Below are positions 1 through 11,299 of a stretch of 64,000 nucleotides of DNA, piece after piece. Under the pieces are notes generated by a model. That model searched no databases, was not told the DNA's origin, and saw only the letters and a list, made by a program, of their open reading frames with translations. How positions within the stretch are numbered: the first letter of the stretch is position 1; every line of letters begins with the position of its first letter. The position numbers and the translations under genes are program-made. Source of the DNA: Suillus spraguei (taxonomy: Eukaryota; Basidiomycota; Agaricomycetes; Boletales; Suillaceae); assembly GCA_016800925.1 (NCBI GenBank), contig JABCPU010000164.1:78225-142224 (forward strand). Direction: 5' to 3'.

Positions 1-1129
1 TATGCAATTCCAGTAGAAGAAGAAAGTCAGCCCTACTTATGCTTCTATATGGAAGGGTGAGGATACAAGGCATATTGTTGAATGCCAATGGGTGTACAAG
101 GAGCACCATCGTGCTTCAGTGACTTAACAGCACAAGCTCTATATGACATCCTTGTCAAGCTACTAATGGAGTTATATGTAGATGATGGCACAATAGCAGG
201 AAATGACTTCACAGAGCTATTGAACCATTTACGCACATTTTTACCAGGTGTTGAGAGCAGAACTTATCGGTATCCCCAACAAAAACACAGCTATTCATGA
301 AGAACATCATCTTTTGGAGGAGCACAACTAGGGAAGGAAGGTATATGTCCCAATGTAGCAAAGATCACAGTAGTCGCTGAGTGGCCAGTTCCTCAGAATC
401 TTCTAGAATTGATGCACCTTCTAGGTCTTACAGGATATTTTAGATCCCTGATCAAAGATTATGCGTGTATAGCAGCCCCCCTGATGGATATGCTGCGCAA
501 CCTTGACAAGCCACCACCTAGCATATAAGGAGGGAAACACATGTACAAGCAATTTTTATGGGAGCACAAGCTCAGAACATTCTGAAAACAATAGCATACA
601 TGGGCCTTCATAAGACTCAAGCAAATTCTAACAGCAGAACCAGTACTGGGCGCTCCCAAGTTTGATGGCTCACTGTTTATCATCATTAGCCATGGGTGCA
701 AAGACGGATTTGGAGCTGTACTGGCACAACAATTTCCAGCACAAGATCATACAGGTGAAATGACCACGAGGGTACACCCGATTGCATATGCATCCAAGCG
801 AATGTCACCAATGGAAGAACATTACAAACTGTACTTACTGGAATTTGCAGCCCTGAAATATGCTTTTGACCAATTTGGAGGAACCATCGAGGGATTTCCA
901 GTGGAGATCGAGACTGATTACATCGCACCATGAGATACACTATTGAGTGAAAACTCTCAGTAGTGCATGGCCAGTGGAAAGATGGAATCAGTGCATACCA
1001 GATCACCGATGTGCGACACCAACCAGGCATGAGCAACACAGCAGTGGACACCTTGAGCTGTCAAAGGTCAGGTCACCCTTGAATAGATGGAGATGGTAGC
1101 ACATGGTCAGTAAGCAAAGACTGGGAAAC
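1..1129 (+). pseudogene. Ty3/gypsy element H1: reverse transcriptase and RNase H part
   Basis: This is the pol region of an old LTR retrotransposon, entering from the left edge. The RT palm is visible near 82-300, with MPMGVQGAPSCF and the catalytic YVDD at about 176-187. An RT connection segment (LLGLTGYFRSL) follows near 415-450. RNase H is readable at about 660-925 (FDGSLF, KDGFGAVLAQQ, YASKRMSPMEEHYKLY), and its tail continues to about 1070 in broken frames. Several stops and frameshifts make it non-functional. The same element continues as integrase at 1603-2485 and 6605-7224 once two later insertions are removed. The RT signature and RNase H support a Ty3/gypsy assignment; the exact lineage is not resolved. 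Confidence 0.8.
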
Positions 1130-1602
1130 TGTTACAGTTGTACGTACCCCTATTCATTTTCCCTTTATCTTCTTACTTGTTTATCATGTCACATGACTCG
1201 ACTCATATGCTCAACGCATCTGTACAATACATGCCTTCCTTATTAGGATATGCAGTTACATTCTCATGGCTACCTGGTCTGTGCGCACATATCTACCTAT
1301 ATAAGCACAGTGTACTTGTAGTAGATTCTTTACTTTAATCTTACTGGGTTTTACCTGGAACTTCCTTCACTTAGGTCTCCAACCTAAGTCGTCCTTGAAA
1401 CGTCTCTAAGTCTAAGCACCCCTTAGCCTTAGTCTCTGTTCTCGTAGAACCTCTCAGACTTGTCTTTGAGGCCGAACCCTTGATCGTACTCGGAACACGT
1501 TCCTTGTACTTTCACCTTGTCCTCTTCTGGACATTGTAGAACTTCCCAGCAGACCGACTGTGTCTTTTCACTGTCGCTGGTGACGCCATCCCAGTCGTAA
1601 CA
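1130..1602 (+). mobile_element. Solo LTR-A in H1 (TSD GAAAC)
   Basis: A 473 bp sequence starting TGTTACAGTTG and ending GTAACA, flanked on both sides by GAAAC (1125-1129 and 1603-1607). It matches the terminal repeats of the chromovirus at 2486-6604 and that at 57901-58374. It has no internal region, so it is a solo LTR left by LTR-LTR recombination. A TATA-like stretch (CTATATAAGCAC) lies near 1297-1308. It splits H1 between RNase H and integrase. Confidence 0.93.
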
Positions 1603-2485
1603 GAAACCACAAAGGGCCTGGTGAATGATCTTTTTTTTGTTCAAACAACTAATGCCACCCCAGAATCGACAGTGATAGAACTACACAACCAATTCAAAGA
1701 GGAACCTCTCTTCTTAGAGGTCATTGAGGCACTGTGCAACCTCAATAGCGATGAGAAAGAACTAGGTGAGCGCAGCATCGAGCACTCAGATATGCGATTG
1801 AGGATGGACGGTTGTGGCACATTGCTGATGGTAAATCAACATGAGCATGAGCACGCATGGAATGCATGATGCGGCAAGAGGCAATAGTATTAGCAAAGGA
1901 GGTACATGCTAATAACAGATATTGGGGCAGAAACCATACAAAACTGCAACTGATGGACCGAATTGCAAGTCCACGATTAGATCAGTCCATTGTGACAGCC
2001 TTACTCGAATGCCCACAGTGCAAGAACCTTGGATCAGCTCAATTGCACTCTTTGCTATACCCAATTACAAGACACCACCCATTCGAACTGCTGGTTGCAG
2101 ACTACCTATCACTCCCCCAAGGCAAGAATGGACACCATAATGCATTACTCATCCGCGACACTTACTCCCAAGATGTATGGGGCTTCAAGCTGAAGGTACA
2201 CAGCACTGCAAAAACCACCATAACTGGACTGGATGCAGTAGTTCATAAATTCAAGGCCCCAGAAACATTCATGATGGATGGCGGCTCACATTTCAATAAT
2301 GGGGATGTACGAGCATGTGCACAGCACAGGGCACAAACCATCATGTTGTAGCAGTGTACTCCCCATGGATTAACGGACTAGTCGAGAATGCTAACGCAAA
2401 GTTATTGGGACACTTGAAGCACCTATGTAGCCCTGGTTTAGGAGAAGATGAGTATGAGAATGCGAAAGCAGAAGATCTGACCTGG
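1603..2485 (+). pseudogene. H1 integrase, zinc-binding and catalytic core part
   Basis: Integrase of the H1 Ty3/gypsy element. The region before the core reads AIVLAKEVHANNRYWGR and then CPQCKNLG. The catalytic core reads PFELLVADYLSLPQG (first Asp), MMDGGSHFNN (second Asp) and AVYSPWINGLVENANAKLL (catalytic Glu), a D,D-35-E arrangement. Frameshifts near 1860 and 2350 split it into several frames. It is cut at 2486 by the nested chromovirus. Deleting the insert and one copy of the CCTGG target duplication joins the frame as EDLTWTWLNHFD into the piece at 6605. Confidence 0.85.
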
Positions 2486-3097
2486 TGTTACAATCATACG
2501 TGCCCCTATTCATTTTCCTCTTGTCTTTACCTTGTATATGATGTAACATGATTCCAACTCATATGCTCAGTGCATCTGTACCATAGTCACCTTCCTCCTT
2601 TGGATATGCACTTACGTTCTCACGTCTCTCTTGGTCTGTGCACACATATTGGCTTATTTAAGCACATTGTATTACACTTGTGTACTTTACTTTAATCTTA
2701 CTGGGTTACGCATCTGTACCATAGTCGCCTTCCTCCTTTGGATACGCACTTACGCTCTCACATCTCTCTTGGTCTGTGCGCACATATTGGCTTATTTAAG
2801 CACGTTGTATTACACTTGTGTACTTTACTTTAATCTTACTGGGTTTTACCTGGAATAATATCCTTCGCCTAGGTCTCCAACCTAGGTCGTCTGAATCATC
2901 TCTAAGTCTAAGCACTCCTTAGTCTTAGTCTCTATTCTACTGATCATCTTAGAGTTGCAACTCTTCAATCAAACCCTTGATCCTACTCAGAATACTTCCT
3001 TGTAGTAGTCCTCATTCTCCTTTGAATGTAGTTGAACCTCCATCAGACCGACTGTGTCTTATCACTGTCACTGGTGACGCCACCCCAGTTCATAACA
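2486..3097 (+). repeat. 5' LTR-A with internal tandem duplication
   Basis: The left LTR of the nested element runs from TGTTACAATC to CATAACA. It is about 140 bp longer than solo LTR-A copies because a segment holding the TATA-like motif (TATTTAAGCAC) is duplicated in tandem, roughly 2571-2705 and 2706-2846. Two promoter-like units therefore sit one behind the other. Confidence 0.88.
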
Positions 3098-3256
3098 AAA
3101 GATTAAAGTCCACATTGATCGTCGACTATCCAGTCTTCGACCCCTCCCTCTGAACCCTGATAAAGCCCTAACGGACAGCAAGACTGTGCGTGTAGGCACC
3201 AAGAAAGCATAACTCACCAGACCATTCATCATTATGACTACTACAGCCACCACTGG
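3098..3256 (+). other. Element leader and possible gag start
   Basis: Sequence between the 5' LTR-A and the inserted LTR-B. It is leader-like and ends with an ATG at 3235 opening MTTTATTG, which could be the first codons of gag. The LTR-B cuts it after seven or eight codons. This is inference: no complete gag of this family lies in the window for comparison. Confidence 0.4.
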
Positions 3257-4208
3257 TGTAACAAACATATTGGCGCTGGGCTTAAAACCCCATATTTTGA
3301 CACTCGTCTCATGTCTACAGGAGATACCGCTTGTCCATGACTGTCTTACCCCTTTAGCAGTACTGGCAGCATCCCACGCTACCGCACACCGTACCGACTG
3401 CCGCACCTCATTCCACAAACTGATGTCCTCCCATGTCCTTGCTGCATCCACATAGCTCCATTTGGTGCGTAGTTTGTTTTCTGTTCGTTATCACTGATTC
3501 CACGGCAAGCCTTATTACATGTTGCCTTGTGCCGCATCGCCTTGTGCTATGTTTACTTACGGCGGTTACAACACCCCAGCACTACTGATCTCGCCTAGAG
3601 TATTCCAAGTACATACAAATTAGGATATAAGCACCGTGTACCCTGCACGATACAAGTACCTGATTTTACACCATTGTACGTACTATAGGTCAGGATTATT
3701 GTCTAGCTCTGGATCAACCCAGTAGTGGACTTAGTCTTTAAAGTTTCCTTATCACTCATTAATACATCACGCTCGTTCTCCATTACCGCTGGACTTTTGA
3801 CTGTTACTTTGATTGAACTTCTCATGCACCGCTACTTTACCACTGAAAGTACCGTGGACTTCTTTACTGTTTCATTGCACCGCTTGCAACCTTACCACTA
3901 CCGCTGAGACAACCGCTCGGCATCGCTCGCTCGACGCAACTGTTACTGACCTTATCTCGACCACGGAAGCACCGCTACACACGGCGCTCGTTCCGGTGGT
4001 ATCATCGCTGACCGCGGCAACTTACTGCTGGCCTCAACGCTTGTTTCGCACTTAAGTTAGACTCAAACTTGACCATACTAATAGGCATCCCCCTTTAGGG
4101 TCGAACACTCTTGTTCTTACAAGTGAAGCAGACTAGATGGAGTGCAAGACTCACATACTAGTTTAGGCAGTGGTTTATCTACAGCCCAAGCTAGGTTGTA
4201 TCTTTACA
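3257..4208 (+). mobile_element. Solo LTR-B (plus orientation), without matching TSD
   Basis: A 952 bp repeat from TGTAACAAACATATTGGCGC to GTATCTTTACA. The same repeat lies in reverse at 8630, 28094 and 56408. A GGATATAAGCACC motif near 3622 is the likely TATA box and sets the orientation. The flanks differ (CTGG on the left, TCGA on the right), unlike a simple insertion. It joins a gag-start-like sequence directly to integrase C-terminal sequence, so it may be the product of recombination between two LTR-B copies that removed the region between. Confidence 0.8.
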
Positions 4209-4646
4209 TCGAGTTCGATCCCTGCAGAAGATCCGAGAAGAAGCTATCGCATGCCATAACATTGCCATGCAAACAATGGCAGAACGATCCCAAGGAGATA
4301 AGTACCAACCATGGAAGATTGGAGATAAGGTTTGGCTATCTGCTGCTAATCTTAGACTCAAACTCCCATCGCGAAAGCTTGCACCAAAGCGATACGGACC
4401 TTTCCCGATCACCAACGTCTTATCACCTATCACATTCACACTCAAACTTCCTCCACAATGGAAGATTCACCCCACCTTCCATGCTTCTGTGTTATCATCC
4501 TATAGCAAAAATGACGTACACGGTCCGAACTTCCTTGAACCACTGCCTGATATCATTGAAGAAGAAGAAGAATAATGGATTCCTGGAAAGAACTTAGCAA
4601 ATTCCACACAAATCCTGAATGCTTATAAGAAATGACATGACCTTTG
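4209..4646 (+). pseudogene. Chromovirus integrase C-terminus with chromodomain remnant
   Basis: The readable part (4267-4575) contains the integrase C-terminal motif GDKVWLSAANLRLKLPSRKL followed by the GPF/Y-type segment YGPFPITNVLSPITFTLKLP and HPTFHASVLSSY. An acidic run of glutamates leads to a TAA stop, then WIPGKNLANSTQILNAYKK, the tail of a chromodomain whose core is missing. The copy at 60000-60500 on the minus strand matches it and keeps the full chromodomain. The 5' part of integrase was lost at the LTR-B junction. Confidence 0.82.
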
Positions 4647-4676
4647 ACTTCAAACTAGCCTCACAAACTATTCAAT

Positions 4677-6176
4677 ATGACTTCATCTGCAACTGCCTCC
4701 TTCCCTACTGCTTACATCCACCCCATCGCTGAAGAAACTTACACCACTGCCAATCAATATGATGACCTCATCAGAAACATTGATGGAAACTCCTTCATCG
4801 AAGCCGCCCTCCTCTGTCCTGGACATGCAACCGAGATTGAAAAGATCCTTACCAGCAAGGATGCGTTTGTCACCATCCTCCTTACCAATATCATCCGCAC
4901 AGCCACCCTCATTGAAACTCTATGCCATGACATTCAAGATGATACTATCCATCAACGAATCCTACACTGCCAGAAACACATTCACGCTTACAGGTTGCTT
5001 CTCCTTCCCAATTCTTCTAAGGCTGATGTTGAAACGGCTATTCACATTGTGGCCAAGCGTCGAGCAGGCATGGCTAGACCTCCCTCTCTGCAAAGAGATC
5101 CACTTCCAATTCCTGCTCCTCCCACCCATGATTCAGGCACTCGTTCTAATATCACTGCCCTTACTGGCTTACTCGCTGCTGTTCAGGAAGCCAATAACAC
5201 AGCCGACACCATTATCTGAGAAATTGAAGAAGCAACAGTCGACTCTAGAGAAGTGAGAGGATTGGTAGCTCGTTTAATTGACACCATCCATCACTACAAA
5301 ACACAACCCACGCCATCCCCAGTCAATGCTACCACCATGCTTGATGAGGACACAGAACCTCCTCATCTATTTACCAAATGCTCCGTCACACACGAGAAAG
5401 CGGTTGTAACTGGAGAACTACATAACGAGCTTGCTGAGATTATCATGCTTGGTCAGATCATAGCTGGAGAACTAGATAGTGAACTCGCCGAGATTACTGC
5501 GCTCAGTCATCAGTTAAAAGAACTTCATATTCATCCACCTATGGTCGTCCCTCATACCTTTGACTCTACAATTCCTGTCCTCGTAGAAGCCTTAGGGCCT
5601 ACAACTTCCTCAGACCCTGATGAGTTGCTAGCTGCAGCCGTCATGACACCAGCACCCTCAATTTATACTGTTAACGACAACCAAATCGAGGACATCCGTT
5701 CTAGCAATGAACGAGCCCTTAGATGTATGACTCATAAACATGGAAAGAAATGTGCACGTTCTATGAGCCCCCATCGCTGCATCATCGCCCCGACTCCACT
5801 TCATAAAATGAACTCCAACCCTGACAAAAACATGAAATGCCACATCTGCGGACTACTTGGGCATCACCAGAAGAATTGTGCTGAGTACCAGTGTGGGGTT
5901 TGTTGGTATTGGTCACTGACCCACTTATCCATTTACTGTCCCCAACAAGTCGGAACTCCACCCTTCACACTAACCTGGAAGGATAACGGATTCTACGATG
6001 CACTTCGTTCTTGGGAATGACAGCTTGACAATGAATGAACTCAAGCAGTGGCTAGAAAAGACTCTAAACGATGTGCTGGTGCTGAAGAGGCTGCTTATAT
6101 GATGAGTGGTTCCATTCTTCATGAAGATTACGAGTTCAGTGATGATCCTATCTACTATGAGAATGCTCCAGAATAA
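4677..6176 (+). pseudogene. Extra CCHC zinc-knuckle ORF downstream of pol (nested copy)
   Basis: The frame starts MTSSATASFPTAYIHP and ends with an acidic tail (DDPIYYENAPE). It keeps one frame apart from a TGA at 5217-5219 and stops at 6018-6020 and 6036-6038. Near the C-terminus is a zinc knuckle, CHICGLLGHHQKNC, followed by a second cysteine cluster (YQCGVCWYW, then HLSIYCPQ). The middle is alpha-helical and low in complexity, with no protease or RT motifs. Its counterpart at 58407-59906 is similar along the whole length and sits in the same place, just after the pol stop. I know of no named family for it. A nucleic-acid-binding, Gag- or nucleocapsid-like role is inferred from the zinc knuckle alone. 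Confidence 0.78.
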
Positions 6177-6213
6177 GTAAAGTTCGGTGACTTTACATGT
6201 AAAATGGGGGTAA

Positions 6214-6604
6214 TTTTACAATCATACGTGCCCCTATTCATTTTCCTCTTGTCTTTACCCTGTATATTATGTAACATGATTCCAACTCATATGCTCAACA
6301 CATCTGTACCATAGTCGCCTTCCTCCTTTGGATATGCACTTACGTTCTCACGTCTGTTGGAATAATATCCTTCACCTAGGTCTCCAACCTAGGTTGTCTG
6401 AATCGTCTCTAAGTCCAAGCACTCCTTAGTCTTAGTCTCTATTCCACTGATCATCTTAGAGTCGTGACTCTTCAATCGAACCCTTGATCCTACTCGGAAT
6501 ACTTCCTTGTAGTAGTCCTCATTCTCCTTTGAATGTAGTTGAACCTCCATCAGACTGGCTGTGTCTTATCACTGTCGCTGGTGACGCCACCCCAGTTTGT
6601 AACA
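6214..6604 (+). repeat. 3' LTR-A, mutated start and promoter deletion
   Basis: The right LTR of the nested element begins TTTTACAATC instead of TGTTACA, directly after a purine-rich tract (AAAATGGGGGTAA), and ends GTAACA. Compared with other LTR-A copies it has lost the stretch holding the TATA-like motif, between CACGTCT and GGAATAATATCC near 6355. Confidence 0.85.
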
Positions 6605-7224
6605 CCTGGACATGGCTGAATCATTTTGATACCACGATTCAACAGTTAAATGAATGCATTGTACCAGCATTCAAGTTCTCACCCAAGGAACTCCTCCTTG
6701 GATTGGTAGTCAATACCATTCCTACTGCAGTCCTGGATGCAGAGGCAGTATTGAACACAACTGACATTAGCATCCAAATGGTGTATACAGATCAGCAAAG
6801 ATTAGATGGCGCAGACCATGCTGCAGTGCATGCAGTGAAATGGAAGAACATTTTTGACAAGAAAGTCTTGCAATCACACACAGGAGAGGTCATATTCAAG
6901 CCAGGACAACTGGTGGAAGTCTATGCAAATGCTATGGATATGACGGTGGCAAGCTCAAGGAAACTCACACCAAAATGGTCAGCACCAAGGCGAGTCATAT
7001 CCAGAATCAGCAACTCTTATACTCTCACGACATTAGAAGAGTTCCCTCTTGGAGGCTTATTCCACACACAATGCCTTCGACATTTTATACCATGTGATGG
7101 CACAGCGCTGGCTGAACTTCAAACTGCATTACAAGAACAAGAAACTGAGTCAAGTACCCAAGAAGAGCTAGAGAATATCCTAGAAGAGGATATGGATGAT
7201 GAAGAAGATATAGTCGACAGCTGA
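6605..7224 (+). pseudogene. H1 integrase C-terminal region
   Basis: Continuation of the H1 integrase after the nested element, open in one frame to the stop at 7222. It contains FKFSPKELLLGLVVNT, the AAFD-like KNIFDKKVLQ, the C-terminal KPGQLVEVY and SRKLTPKWSAPRRV motifs, and ends in a strongly acidic tail. Unlike LTR-A and LTR-C elements there is no chromodomain. A polypurine tract and the 3' LTR follow directly, so this is the end of pol. Confidence 0.85.
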
Positions 7225-7256
7225 GCTTGGAAGTGCACCCCCGGAGGGATGCATTT

Positions 7257-7405
7257 GGGGGAGGGGAAAATGTAGTGGGGACTGTCGGGCAAGGGCCAGT
7301 CAAGGGTCAGGTTAGAGCTAGGATAGCATGCAAAGAAGTCTAGCGTGAGATAGAAGATGGGAGTCAGAGGTCTGAGGTGTTCGGAGTCCAGAGGGCGGAT
7401 GCACA
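7257..7405 (+). repeat. H1 polypurine tract and start of its 3' LTR
   Basis: A polypurine tract GGGGGAGGGGAAAA (7257-7270) is followed by TGTAGTGGGGACTGTCGGGC, a typical LTR start. The LTR can be followed for roughly 130 bp before the sequence changes to the Plavaka gene on the other strand. Its right end, and whether it is truncated, cannot be fixed because the left LTR is outside the window. Confidence 0.6.
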
Positions 7406-7427
7406 GACACACACAGTTGTAGCAGTA

Positions 7428-10400
7428 GGTAGCATTACCACAGACATACTCACTCCTTCTTCCGAGAGCAAGGCTGGTGGGTACAGCGAGGCCACTCTCA
7501 TTGTCTTCATTACTTTCATGACCTTCACAATCCTCCTGTGCACGCATCTGCAGTGTGAGGTCAAAGCGCTCCACCCTATCATGACAATCAAGGTGGTGAC
7601 ATACTTATGCATCGTAGTTGTGATTGTTCCCTGCCCTGATGACTCCTTCACAACCTTGATATGTGCATGTTCAGTGGGGTCTGCAGACCACTGCACGATG
7701 GCACCATGTGAATAAATACTGGGTATTACCCCCTGCAGCAACTCAAGTTTTGGAATTGCCCATGGCTTATCCTCACCCCTTTTCCCCCGACAAGCACCAG
7801 CATCAACAATGGCATGTTTGAGCCAGTGGAAGGCTTTAAAACAGTGGTCCAACTCCACCACTTACTTGTCAGTGAAATGCAGGGCTTGAGCAAGGTATCT
7901 AAACTCTGCAAGAGCACAAATAGAAGATACAAAGTTGGCAGGGGCAGCACCAGCAATCATGCCAATGATGTAACATTGAACATTGTGATGGTCTTGTCCT
8001 GTGGCCTGCTTCAAAGTGGGGATCCCTTCCTTAAATGCACAGTAACCAGTGCACACCTGGAGCAGCGCAAAACAAAAATCAATTTCTTGTGAGCTAACCA
8101 CCAATGTGCACTAGAGACAGTTGTGGTCCCAGAACATCTTGTGAAGATGGTGAAGTAGCTCCAGAGTGAGCAAGGAAGAAGGATTGGCGGTGAGCCAATT
8201 CCTCCAGAATGGCAAGTTGACACCATTTAGATTATAATGCTTACAAGCCTCGAAGAATGTGACAAGATCAGATGGTGAGATAGACATGATAATGGCTGCA
8301 ATATTGGCGAGGGTGGATTATCCATTATGAGGAGGGTGTCGGATTGGGTCTCCAAAGTTTTTGCAGGTAGCCATAGTGACAGGCGATGAGTTCATCATAG
8401 CACATGCAACAACAAGCTCCTCTGGAGTATCTGCAACATAAGCAACAAGGAGGGTGAAGCAATACCTGCTAAACCCCTGTGGATTGCTCATCATAATGCC
8501 AAGACAGGCCGCTTGCTTCAACAGCTCAACAATGAGGTCAATACAGTGATGGAGTAAGCGGTCTGTGAGAACCCCATGCAACAGAAAGTAGAGCGAGTGG
8601 AATATAGGCATGTAAGGAGCCTTTGGCACTGTAAAGATACAACCTAACCTGGGCTGTAGATAAACTACCTCCTAAGTTAGTATGTGAGTCTTGCGCTCCA
8701 TCTAGTCTGCTTCACTTGCAAAACAAGAGTGTTCGACCCTAAAGGGGGATGCCTGTTAGTATAGCCAAGTTTGAGTCAAACCAATGTGTGAATATAGCGT
8801 CGTAGCCAGTGGTAAGTTGCTGCGGTCAGTGATGATGTCGCTGGGACTAGCGTCATATGTAGTGGTGCTACCGTGGTTGAGAAAATACTTGTAATGTAGT
8901 GTCGAGTGAGCGATAACGAGCGATAAAGTCAGCAGTAGCGTTAAGGTGCAAGTGGTGCAAAGAAACAGTAAAGAAGTCCACAGTACTCTCAGCGGTAGAG
9001 TAGTGGTGCACATGAAGTTTAGTCAGAATAGGGGTCAAGAATCTAGTGGTGTGCCAGCAGTAACAGTGAATGAGCAAAATCGATTAATGAGCAGTAAAGA
9101 ACTTTAAAGACTAAGTGCACTACTGGGTAAATCCAGAGCTAGACACTAATCCTGACCTATAGTACGGTGAAAATAAGGTACTGTATCGTGTGGGGTACGT
9201 GGTGCTTATATCCTAAATTGTATGTACTTGGAATGCTCTAGGCGAGATCAGTAGCACTCGAGTGCAGTAACTGCTGTATGTAAATGTAGCGCGAGGTGGC
9301 TGCGGCACGAGGCAACATGTAATAAGGCTTGCCATGGGATCAGTGATAAATGGTCATGTATAAAATATGCACCAAATGGATCTATGTGGACGCAGCAAGG
9401 ACATGGAAGGACATCGGTACGTGGAATGTGGTGTGGCAGTCAGTATGGTGTGTAGTAAGTGTGGAATGCCACTGGCAATGCTAAAGGAGTAAGACAGCCT
9501 TTGGACTGGTGGAGATTTCTATAGATGTGAGATGTGCACCAAAAGATAGGGTTTTTTAAGGCCAGCGCCAATATGTTCGTTACTGCGCACGCACTGGGAT
9601 TGATATTAGCAAGACTAATGAGAAGTGGATGTGCATAACAGTTACCAGCAATGTTGCTGACCTTGGTCTTGTCTGAGGAGAGAACTACACCAAGGAGTGA
9701 TGCACCTTTAGGTAGGTCTTTCTGTGATCCTGTCAGCTATGCAGACCAAAGAATTGACACATGAGACCTTACCTGAAGGTTCCAAGCATGGTCACCTGTC
9801 ATAAATCCATGATACACTCAGACAGCACATTTAGCAGACTCATAAACTTTGCGAGGGGTGGAATCAAAGCTGGTAGCCAACAGTAGGTGGCTAAGAAGTG
9901 ATTGTAAGCACTCAATTGCATCCCGATAAAATATTCAGAGGATCTTTGTTGATAGAAACTCGGTCATAACTGTTTCATATTTCCATCAAAGGGGTGCTGG
10001 GAGCAATTCAGAGCATCCTTGGAGTTCTCTTGAAGACCAAAATGACAATGGCAGTGTTTTGGTCTGAACATACTAGTAAGTTTAGACCGAGTAATTTAGA
10101 CAGAAGAACTCACAAATTCAAGATTAAGATATTTGTCAATATCAGCCATACTAAGATTAGACCAGAGAAGAAACAATGCCATCTCCCAGTCTGGTAAAGG
10201 CCAGTATCAGTTTTCCTTCCTCTCCGCAGCATACTCATCCTCACTGAACTGGTCCATGAAGGTCTGTCCAATACCCCATGTCTTGCCTGCACTGTCAAAA
10301 ACCTCTACTTCTTCACCATAATCTGCTTGTACACCACCCTCTGCTTCAATGTCTGCATCAAATACATGCTCCATACTAAACTCCGGGTCCAAGGTCAAAT

Positions 10401-10557
10401 CTATATCTTCATTAAGAGGACTTGGAACTTGTGCTGGCCTTGAGATGCAAACCAGGTTAGTACCATTCCACTTGTAACAGCAGGAAGAAGGCTGATTAAT
10501 ATGTTGTAGCAAATGTCCCTCATTTTTGAGGCACTTGCTGCAGGATGGGCAATGCAT
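7428..10557 (-). pseudogene. Plavaka-type transposase (decayed)
   Basis: Conceptual translation on the minus strand follows the order seen in Agaricomycete Plavaka transposases. A zinc-finger start MHCPSCSKCLKNEGHLLQH is followed by FMDQFSEDEYAAERKEN and EMALFLLWSNLSMADID. Next comes CYAHPLLISLANINPSA, which is interrupted by an LTR-B. The core then shows SSPVTMATCKNFGDPIRHPP, FWRNW, LHKMFWDHN, YIIGMIAGAAPANFV and IPKLELLQGVIPSI, followed by IVQWSADPTEHAHI and CHDRVERFDLTLQ. Plavaka elements are cut-and-paste DNA transposons related to CACTA/EnSpm. The reading frame changes several times and holds many stops, so it is inactive. Terminal inverted repeats were not identified. Confidence 0.8.
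8630..9585 (-). mobile_element. LTR-B (reverse) inside the Plavaka gene
   Basis: A reverse-oriented LTR-B, about 955 bp, starting TGTAAAGATACAACC and ending near GCGCCAATATGTTCGTTAC. It separates two adjacent parts of the Plavaka coding sequence. The left flank is GGCAC and the right flank holds GCGCAC, so a four-base target duplication GCAC is possible; the right end is mutated and the exact border is uncertain by a few bases. Confidence 0.82.
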
Positions 10558-10641
10558 ATCGAAGATGTGAAGTCACAGTCTAATTCAATTTGGTTGAATG
10601 TCTTATCAGTAATTTCCTGCATGACATGAACCATAACTACA

Positions 10642-11240
10642 ATGTCAAAGCATCGTTCAAGCTATGCATCATCATCACAATCATCCCAGTCATCTATTTT
10701 CTCACCTTCGACATTCAGAGGCCAAACAACTTCAACTTATGCGACTCTTTCTGTAGATCTAGGCTCTGACATTCCAGACAATATGTCTGAATACTGGGAA
10801 GTACACAATATGGTGAGTAATGAGTTTGATTCTAACACTTGCCTTGAACTAGAACTTTCTACAGCACAAACATTATAATTCACAGGTCTGGCAATTCAGC
10901 ACTCATACTACATTGATGCTGGAGACTTCAGAAGAAGCTGTATACTTGCTCAAGATGGCACAAGCCGATCTCAAAGTTTAATACCTTGAGAAGGACCTTG
11001 CTGAGTGAGTTCTTCATCAATTTCACATGCCAAACACCATCTACTTCTTCAAGCAAAGAAGGCGAAGAGAAAATTTGGAGATGCAAAAGCTAATGTAGGG
11101 TGCATGCATGCTCACTTGATGAGGTGTGGGTTTGTCTGCTCAGAACGGTTGCTTTGGTCTCCTCATCCTGCATCCATCAAATCAGGTAAACAAATTGTTC
11201 TAAAAATTATCATGCAGTGGCTGATGAGTATGCACTATTA
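10642..11240 (+). pseudogene. Decayed coiled-coil ORF of unknown function
   Basis: The first piece (10642-10878) starts MSKHRSSYASSSQSSQSS and is rich in serine and acidic residues. After a gap a helical segment follows in another frame (EEAVYLLKMAQADLKV, YLEKDLAE). A possible intron (GTGAGTTCTTC to CTTCAAG, about 11003-11050) then leads to KRKFGDAKANVGCMHAHLMRCG. Stops interrupt it. I do not recognise a family. It may belong with the Plavaka or Harbinger elements on either side, but nothing in the sequence proves this. Confidence 0.35.
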
Positions 11241-11299
11241 GGATCTGTGTCTGTTTGACAACGGATTAGCAGTTATATGTCTACATTTGTAAATGATTT

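Larger units (their letters stand above)
2486..6604 (+). mobile_element. Nested LTR-A chromovirus inserted in H1 integrase (TSD CCTGG)
   Basis: A 4119 bp element bounded by LTR-A copies (2486-3097 and 6214-6604) with identical target duplications CCTGG at 2481-2485 and 6605-6609. The interior keeps a leader with a possible gag start, the last part of integrase, a remnant of the chromodomain and an extra CCHC ORF. Most of gag, protease, RT, RNase H and integrase is gone, and a solo LTR-B sits where they should be. The fuller relative is at 57901-64000. It is non-autonomous as it stands. Confidence 0.9.

Noticed and set aside
3257..4208. Reading this LTR-B as the 3' LTR of an upstream element
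   Set aside because: No pol or polypurine tract of an LTR-B element lies before it, and identical repeats occur alone elsewhere.
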